A stretch of 64,000 bases of DNA from Gemmatimonadota bacterium (GTDB lineage: Bacteria; Latescibacterota; UBA2968; UBA8231): the NCBI GenBank assembly GCA_009841115.1, contig VXML01000017.1, forward strand, positions 1 through 64,000, written 5' to 3'. Of this stretch, positions 62,992-64,000 are shown piece after piece. Both the position numbers and the translations under genes were made by a program. How positions within the stretch are numbered: the first letter of the stretch is position 1; each line of letters begins with the position of its first letter. A model generated the notes under the pieces. It ran no database searches. It had not been told where the DNA came from and saw nothing but the letters and a program-made list of their open reading frames with translations.

Positions 62992-64000
62992 GTGACACGT
63001 CTAACGATACTATTGCTGTATTGTGGTTTGCTCCTCGGGACGCCGCAGCCGTCTGCGGCCCAACGCGCCACCGGATTTGACAATCCCTATTACACTTCAG
63101 CCACTGAAGTCGCACCCTCAACCCTCGTCCCTTCAGTGCGCAAGTGGTACCAGCCACAGCGCCTGTACGAACTCTACGACTGGCGGCAAGACCAGTACTC
63201 CAACTACGCGCGCAACCCCTACCAACGCTACAACGACGTCTTCTTAGAAGGGTCGCCCTTTTACGATATCTACGGCTCTTATATCAGCCAAGGTTGGCGG
63301 GTGTACAACTGGACCGAGGACTACCCCACGGCCAGCGGCAGCAGCATCTTCAAAAGCCCGCGCTTCAGCTCGTGGTTTAGCAACGTCCTCATCTCCTCCA
63401 GCCACTCCGGGCAGTTCCACTCCTCGCTGATGGTGGGCGACGGCATCCGCACGACCCTGACGCCGCTCACCTTTTCCAAGCCGCGCTTCGACGGCGTGCA
63501 GTGGGACATGATGTCGGACAAATACGCCCTGACTCTGCTCACCTCGCGCATCAACAACACCGGCGTCGTCGCCGGCGTCGCTGGCGAGGCCGGCGTGAAG
63601 TTCAGCACGTTCACCAACATGTGGGCCGCCAAAGGCCAAGTCAGCATCGGCGACTTCTCCAATGTCGGCCTAACGTTTGTCAACGCCGCCCATATGAACT
63701 CCAACATTCCCTTTGGCGACAATTCGCTCAAAGGCCAGCTCAGCGGGCCGATGAACAATGACTTTGTCCGCTCGATCATCGTTCGCATTTCCGACGACTC
63801 GCCCGAAGACGGCGAAGGCGGTGCCCTGCTATCGCGCTGGCGCATTTTCGCCAATGGCGTCGAGCACACCGACGACATCGATCCCGTGGTGGAAGGCGGC
63901 TTCCGCCGCCGCGGCGTGATTGAAGCGAGCGGCACCGACGTAATAACCCTCACGTTCAACATCGAAGATTTCGCGCCCACGGTTGACGACGAAATCGACG
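62992..64000 (+). CDS. Large predicted outer-membrane beta-barrel protein (barrel paralog C), 3' partial
   Basis: GTG 62992, preceded by GGAGGGAGG, opens a frame that runs off the right edge (336 codons visible). A signal peptide is followed by an N-terminal region matching barrels A and B: KWYQPQRLYELYDWRQDQYS, PFYDIYGSYISQGWRVYNW, KSPRFSSWFSNVLIS, TPLTFSKPRFDGVQWDM and ISDDSPEDGEGGA. It is the third paralog and again follows a FlgD-tail protein gene. The C-terminal calcium-loop and closing-strand regions would lie beyond the window. Confidence 0.75.
   Translation, partial: MTRLTILLLYCGLLLGTPQPSAAQRATGFDNPYYTSATEVAPSTLVPSVRKWYQPQRLYELYDWRQDQYSNYARNPYQRYNDVFLEGSPFYDIYGSYISQGWRVYNWTEDYPTASGSSIFKSPRFSSWFSNVLISSSHSGQFHSSLMVGDGIRTTLTPLTFSKPRFDGVQWDMMSDKYALTLLTSRINNTGVVAGVAGEAGVKFSTFTNMWAAKGQVSIGDFSNVGLTFVNAAHMNSNIPFGDNSLKGQLSGPMNNDFVRSIIVRISDDSPEDGEGGALLSRWRIFANGVEHTDDIDPVVEGGFRRRGVIEASGTDVITLTFNIEDFAPTVDDEID

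Noticed and set aside
22743-64000. Barrel paralogs as type IX translocon components (SprA/PorV)
   Set aside because: Lengths and motifs do not fit SprA (much larger) or PorV (smaller); no other translocon genes are present.

Overview
The window looks like a chromosomal piece of an uncultured, GC-rich, Gram-negative bacterium, most likely of the FCB/Latescibacterota type (Poribacteria-like is the main alternative). This rests on inference from content: phytanoyl-CoA dioxygenase-like enzymes, Gfo/Idh/MocA oxidoreductases, DUF6785-type membrane proteins, a ThuA/sugar-dehydrogenase fusion, many signal peptides and lipoboxes, and secreted proteins ending either in FlgD/CHU_C-type Ig domains or in Por-type (type IX-like) sorting domains. 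No rRNA, tRNA or CRISPR array was recognised.

Layout. 0-2 kb: 3' part of a leishmanolysin-like protease at the contig edge, two coiled-coil genes broken by stop codons, and a stub of crcB next to the intact crcB. 2.1-8.6 kb: sugar catabolism (TIM-barrel isomerase, aldo/keto reductase, Gfo/Idh, five-bladed-propeller glycosidase-like protein, DUF6817, MFS transporter). 8.7-11.7 kb: small accessory genes and toxin-antitoxin pairs, some decayed. 11.7-21.7 kb: lactonase, Gfo/Idh, DUF6785 membrane protein, PhyH dioxygenase and two amidohydrolases. The end of the DUF6785 gene plus PhyH is duplicated, and the copies are separated by an AT-rich insert carrying an IS481-family element with readable inverted repeats and a target duplication.

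21.7-36.6 kb (minus strand): a large envelope cluster. It holds two paralogous ~890-910 aa predicted outer-membrane barrel proteins, three secreted galactose-binding/FlgD-tail proteins, a TPR lipoprotein and a CBM9-like secreted protein. Upstream lie an AAA ATPase/nuclease fusion, a SurA-like PPIase lipoprotein and a 76-aa exported peptide. 40-48.5 kb: an orphan peptide-binding lipoprotein, then an accessory zone of toxin-antitoxin genes, a Fic protein and several truncated genes. 46.2-53.8 kb: FG-GAP surface protein, ThuA/glucose-dehydrogenase/PKD/CBM surface protein and a second DUF6785 protein. 54-64 kb (plus strand): a CBM9-like protein, two small genes, three more FlgD-tail proteins and a third barrel paralog that runs off the window.

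The most interesting content is the twice-occurring envelope module: FlgD-tail secreted proteins (six paralogs, nearly all ending in -VAY) placed directly before a large barrel (three paralogs). The six proteins share a distinctive short Tyr/Phe-rich segment, and the same long inverted repeat sits upstream of two of the three barrel genes. I infer a surface display or adhesion/binding system; its function is not shown by the sequence.
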